The notes under the pieces were generated by a model. It was given only the letters and a program-made list of their open reading frames with translations, did not search any database and had not been told where the DNA came from. The translations under genes were made by a program, and so were the position numbers. Shown here in pieces: positions 62,161 to 64,000 of a stretch of DNA of 64,000 bases. Source of the stretch: Capronia americana (Eukaryota > Ascomycota > Eurotiomycetes > Chaetothyriales > Herpotrichiellaceae); contig JADWQD010000004.1 of NCBI GenBank assembly GCA_016110215.1, forward strand, positions 372,001-436,000, written 5' to 3'. Positions within the stretch are counted from its first letter, which is position 1; every line of letters starts with the position of its first letter.

Positions 62161-62233
62161 ACAGAATACCACATCTCAAATCCCGGATGTGATAACTACG
62201 TGACAAGGACAAGTGATAAATACCTAGGTAGGT

Positions 62234-62255
62234 ACGTATGTATGTATGTATGTAA
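62234..62255 (+). repeat. GTAT microsatellite
   Basis: About five GTAT/TATG units in a row, directly after a TAGGTAGGTA stretch. Confidence 0.85.
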
Positions 62256-62669
62256 CATGATATGCACGTGGAGAGGAGAGACGAGATCAACCAACCCCCT
62301 AGACGCCCAGCCTCGCCTTTACGCGGACGTCGTACGGCATACGGCTGAGAACCCCAGTCGACGACTTAATCAAGGTCGATCTCAAGTGTCCTTCGTATGC
62401 ACCGCGTATGTATGTTCTGAAGCAAGCCGCATAGCGACTATATTGGACTATGATAACAATTTACTGGTCATAATGTCTATTATCCTGCGGAAGCACTGTA
62501 TGTCACCCGAATTCGCTTTTTCCGAGCATGCTGACGCCCCGTCATCGTCGTCATCATCATCAGCTCCATGTCATTCTCGCTCTCGCTGTCGTTCTCGTCG
62601 CCCATGGGACGCTTGGGCCTTGCCGACCGTATCGCCATCGTTCTAATCTCTCTAATCTGCCGAATCTGC

Positions 62670-64000
62670 CTAAAAGGGCCACCTCCAATTCCTGATCTCC
62701 TCGGGGTCGATTCCCTCGTTGAACGCCGCGGTGCGGTACTTGATCTGGCTGCTGAGCAACTTCTCCCTCGCGCTGGAACCCTTGTTCCCTAGTTCGGGCA
62801 TGCGGTCCAACGCCTCCATCGCGAGACTGAATCGATCGGTGCGGTTGCGGATGGCCAGCTCCAGAGGCGTGTCGATGTTGCCCTTTTCATTGTAGCCCCG
62901 GACGTGCAGATTATGTTGGCTGGGTCGCTGGGCGGTGAGTCGGTGGATCAACCACGGGTAGGAGTGGAAGTTGAAGATGACGGGTCTGTTGGCCGTGAAG
63001 AGGGATTCAAAGTCGCGCTGCGTCATGCCGTGGGGGTGGTCCCAGTGAGGGATCAGCTTGAACAGGTCGACCACGTTGACGAACCGGATCTTCAGTTCGG
63101 GGATGTATTCGCGCAGCAGGGCCGTGGCGGCCAGGGATTCCATGGTGGGAACGTCGCCGCAGGAGGCCATGACCACGTCGGGCTCTTCGCCTTGGTCGTT
63201 GGAGGCCCAGTCCCAGATGCCGGCGCCCTTGGTGCAGTGCTCGATCGCGGCTTCCATGTCCAGGTACTGCAGGTGGTTCTGCTTGTCGGCGACGATGACA
63301 TTGACGTAGTTGCTGCTGCGGAAGCAGTGGTCCATCACCGAGAGAAGGCAGTTTCCATCGGGTGGCAGATAGATGCGGACGACTTCGGGGGATTTGTTGC
63401 ACACGACGTCGAGGAAGCCGGGATCTTGGTGCGTGAAGCCGTTGTGGTCCTGACGCCAGACCGTCGCTGTGAGGAGGATGTTGAGAGAAGCAATCTTCGC
63501 GCGCCACTCGACTTCGAGCGCCTTCTCGATCCATTTGCAGTGCTGGTTCACCATTGAATCGATGATGTGGATGAAGGGTTCGTAGCTGTTGAGCATGCCG
63601 TGGCGTCCAGACAGAAGGTAGCCTTCGAGCCAGCCCTCGACGGTATGCTCGCTGAGCATTTCCATGACGCGACCTTCCATGGCTAGATTGCCACCATCCG
63701 CGTCCTCCTCAAAGTATTCGCCCATCCAGACCTTCTTCCCAGCCGCGTACACGCCGCCGAGCTTGTTGGATTCCGTCTCGTCAGGTCCGAATAGTCGGAA
63801 GTTGTGAGGGTTCTTCTTAATGATGTCGCGAAGGAAGACGGCAAAGTTGGACATGCTGGGTGCGTCTGTGAGACCTCCCTTCTCGACAGTGAGATTGTAG
63901 TCGCGGAAGTCGGGCATGAGCAGAGGCTTTTTCACCAGGCCGCCATTGGCGACGGGATTAGCGCTCATGCGTTTGTTGCCTACCGGAGCAACTGCCTTGA
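62670..64000 (-). CDS. Phosphoketolase, C-terminal part (runs off the right edge)
   Basis: C-terminal 443 or so residues of xylulose-5-phosphate/fructose-6-phosphate phosphoketolase, a thiamine-diphosphate enzyme that splits sugar phosphates to acetyl phosphate plus an aldose phosphate. The frame stays open to base 64000, with APVGNKRMSANPVANGG reading into the edge, so the N-terminal half (full proteins are about 800 aa) is outside the window. Visible blocks include RLFGPDETESNKL, the TATVWRQDHNGFTHQDPGF segment of the pyrimidine-binding domain, VYLPP-like RIYLPPDGNCLL, VADKQNHLQYL and the C-terminal HNLHVRGYNEKGNIDTPLEL. It ends WRWPF. In filamentous fungi the enzyme feeds acetyl-CoA formation through acetate kinase; no acetate kinase gene is visible in the window. 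Confidence 0.95.
   Translation of the reverse strand, partial: KAVAPVGNKRMSANPVANGGLVKKPLLMPDFRDYNLTVEKGGLTDAPSMSNFAVFLRDIIKKNPHNFRLFGPDETESNKLGGVYAAGKKVWMGEYFEEDADGGNLAMEGRVMEMLSEHTVEGWLEGYLLSGRHGMLNSYEPFIHIIDSMVNQHCKWIEKALEVEWRAKIASLNILLTATVWRQDHNGFTHQDPGFLDVVCNKSPEVVRIYLPPDGNCLLSVMDHCFRSSNYVNVIVADKQNHLQYLDMEAAIEHCTKGAGIWDWASNDQGEEPDVVMASCGDVPTMESLAATALLREYIPELKIRFVNVVDLFKLIPHWDHPHGMTQRDFESLFTANRPVIFNFHSYPWLIHRLTAQRPSQHNLHVRGYNEKGNIDTPLELAIRNRTDRFSLAMEALDRMPELGNKGSSAREKLLSSQIKYRTAAFNEGIDPEEIRNWRWPF

Larger units (their letters stand above)
62010..62669. other. Intergenic with simple repeats
   Basis: About 660 bp with two microsatellites (GA-rich 62107-62160 and GTAT 62234-62255) and a short TCA/TCG-rich run near 62540-62560. 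It should include the phosphoketolase 3' UTR. No gene seen. Confidence 0.45.

Noticed and set aside
59893..62669. tRNA or 5S rRNA genes in the long gaps
   Set aside because: I searched by eye for B-box-like GGTTCGA and cloverleaf arms in the intergenic regions and found none convincing; a covariance-model scan would be the proper test.
62904..63557. 217-codon open frame on the plus strand
   Set aside because: Antisense shadow of the phosphoketolase coding region.

Overview
The window is nuclear DNA of a filamentous ascomycete (Pezizomycotina). The evidence is the gene content (fungal SF3B1, RPT3, VPS4, eIF3e, Nop9, SWI1, an AtfA-type bZIP factor, a Zn2Cys6 regulator, phosphoketolase, a DIM-2-like DNA methyltransferase), short GT-AG introns of about 43-95 nt with CTRAY-like branch sites, and dense packing on both strands. 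I cannot name the species.

Layout. 0.2-2.7 kb: a NPARC-type (XIP-like) aquaporin convergent with a phosphatidylserine decarboxylase-like gene. 4.0-5.5 kb: a secreted Ser/Thr-rich protein with a Cys-rich C-terminus. 6.0-7.2 kb: a D-2-hydroxyacid dehydrogenase on the minus strand with one abnormal splice acceptor. 7.27-12.89 kb: a complete Ty1/copia retrotransposon, with identical 127-bp LTRs and a perfect 5-bp target duplication, inserted 32 bp upstream of the dehydrogenase start codon. 13.5-14.6 kb: a Zn2Cys6 regulator. 15.3-24 kb: SF3B1 and a Bud2-like RasGAP, divergently transcribed. 24.7-28.4 kb: a DIM-2-like cytosine methyltransferase. 29-39.2 kb: an Mtf2-like mitochondrial protein, a CCCH zinc-finger protein, mitochondrial release factor 1, eIF3e and mitoribosomal mL49. 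39.8-42.8 kb: the ARID protein SWI1. 44.2-44.9 kb: an orphan two-exon gene model. 45.9-51 kb: RPT3 and an AtfA-like bZIP factor. 52.6-57 kb: a group II PLP decarboxylase and Nop9. 57.7-59.9 kb: prefoldin subunit 6 and VPS4, divergently transcribed. 61.4-62.0 kb: a broken DUF6594 gene. 62.7 kb to the right edge: the C-terminal part of a phosphoketolase.

Most genes are housekeeping functions, with no sign of a biosynthetic cluster. The unusual part is 6-13 kb. The copia polyprotein runs in one frame for about 4.4 kb without a frameshift but has 12 internal stops, all TAA or TAG and none TGA. That is the pattern expected from CpA-to-TpA repeat-induced point mutation (RIP). Because the LTRs are identical, I infer that an already mutated element was copied here recently with enzymes supplied in trans. 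The dehydrogenase below it has lost its native upstream region to the insertion, and one of its introns reads GT-TG. A methyltransferase of the class linked to RIP and repeat silencing lies 12 kb away.

Exon boundaries were placed by hand from splice signals, phase and family expectation. No transcript data or database search was available.
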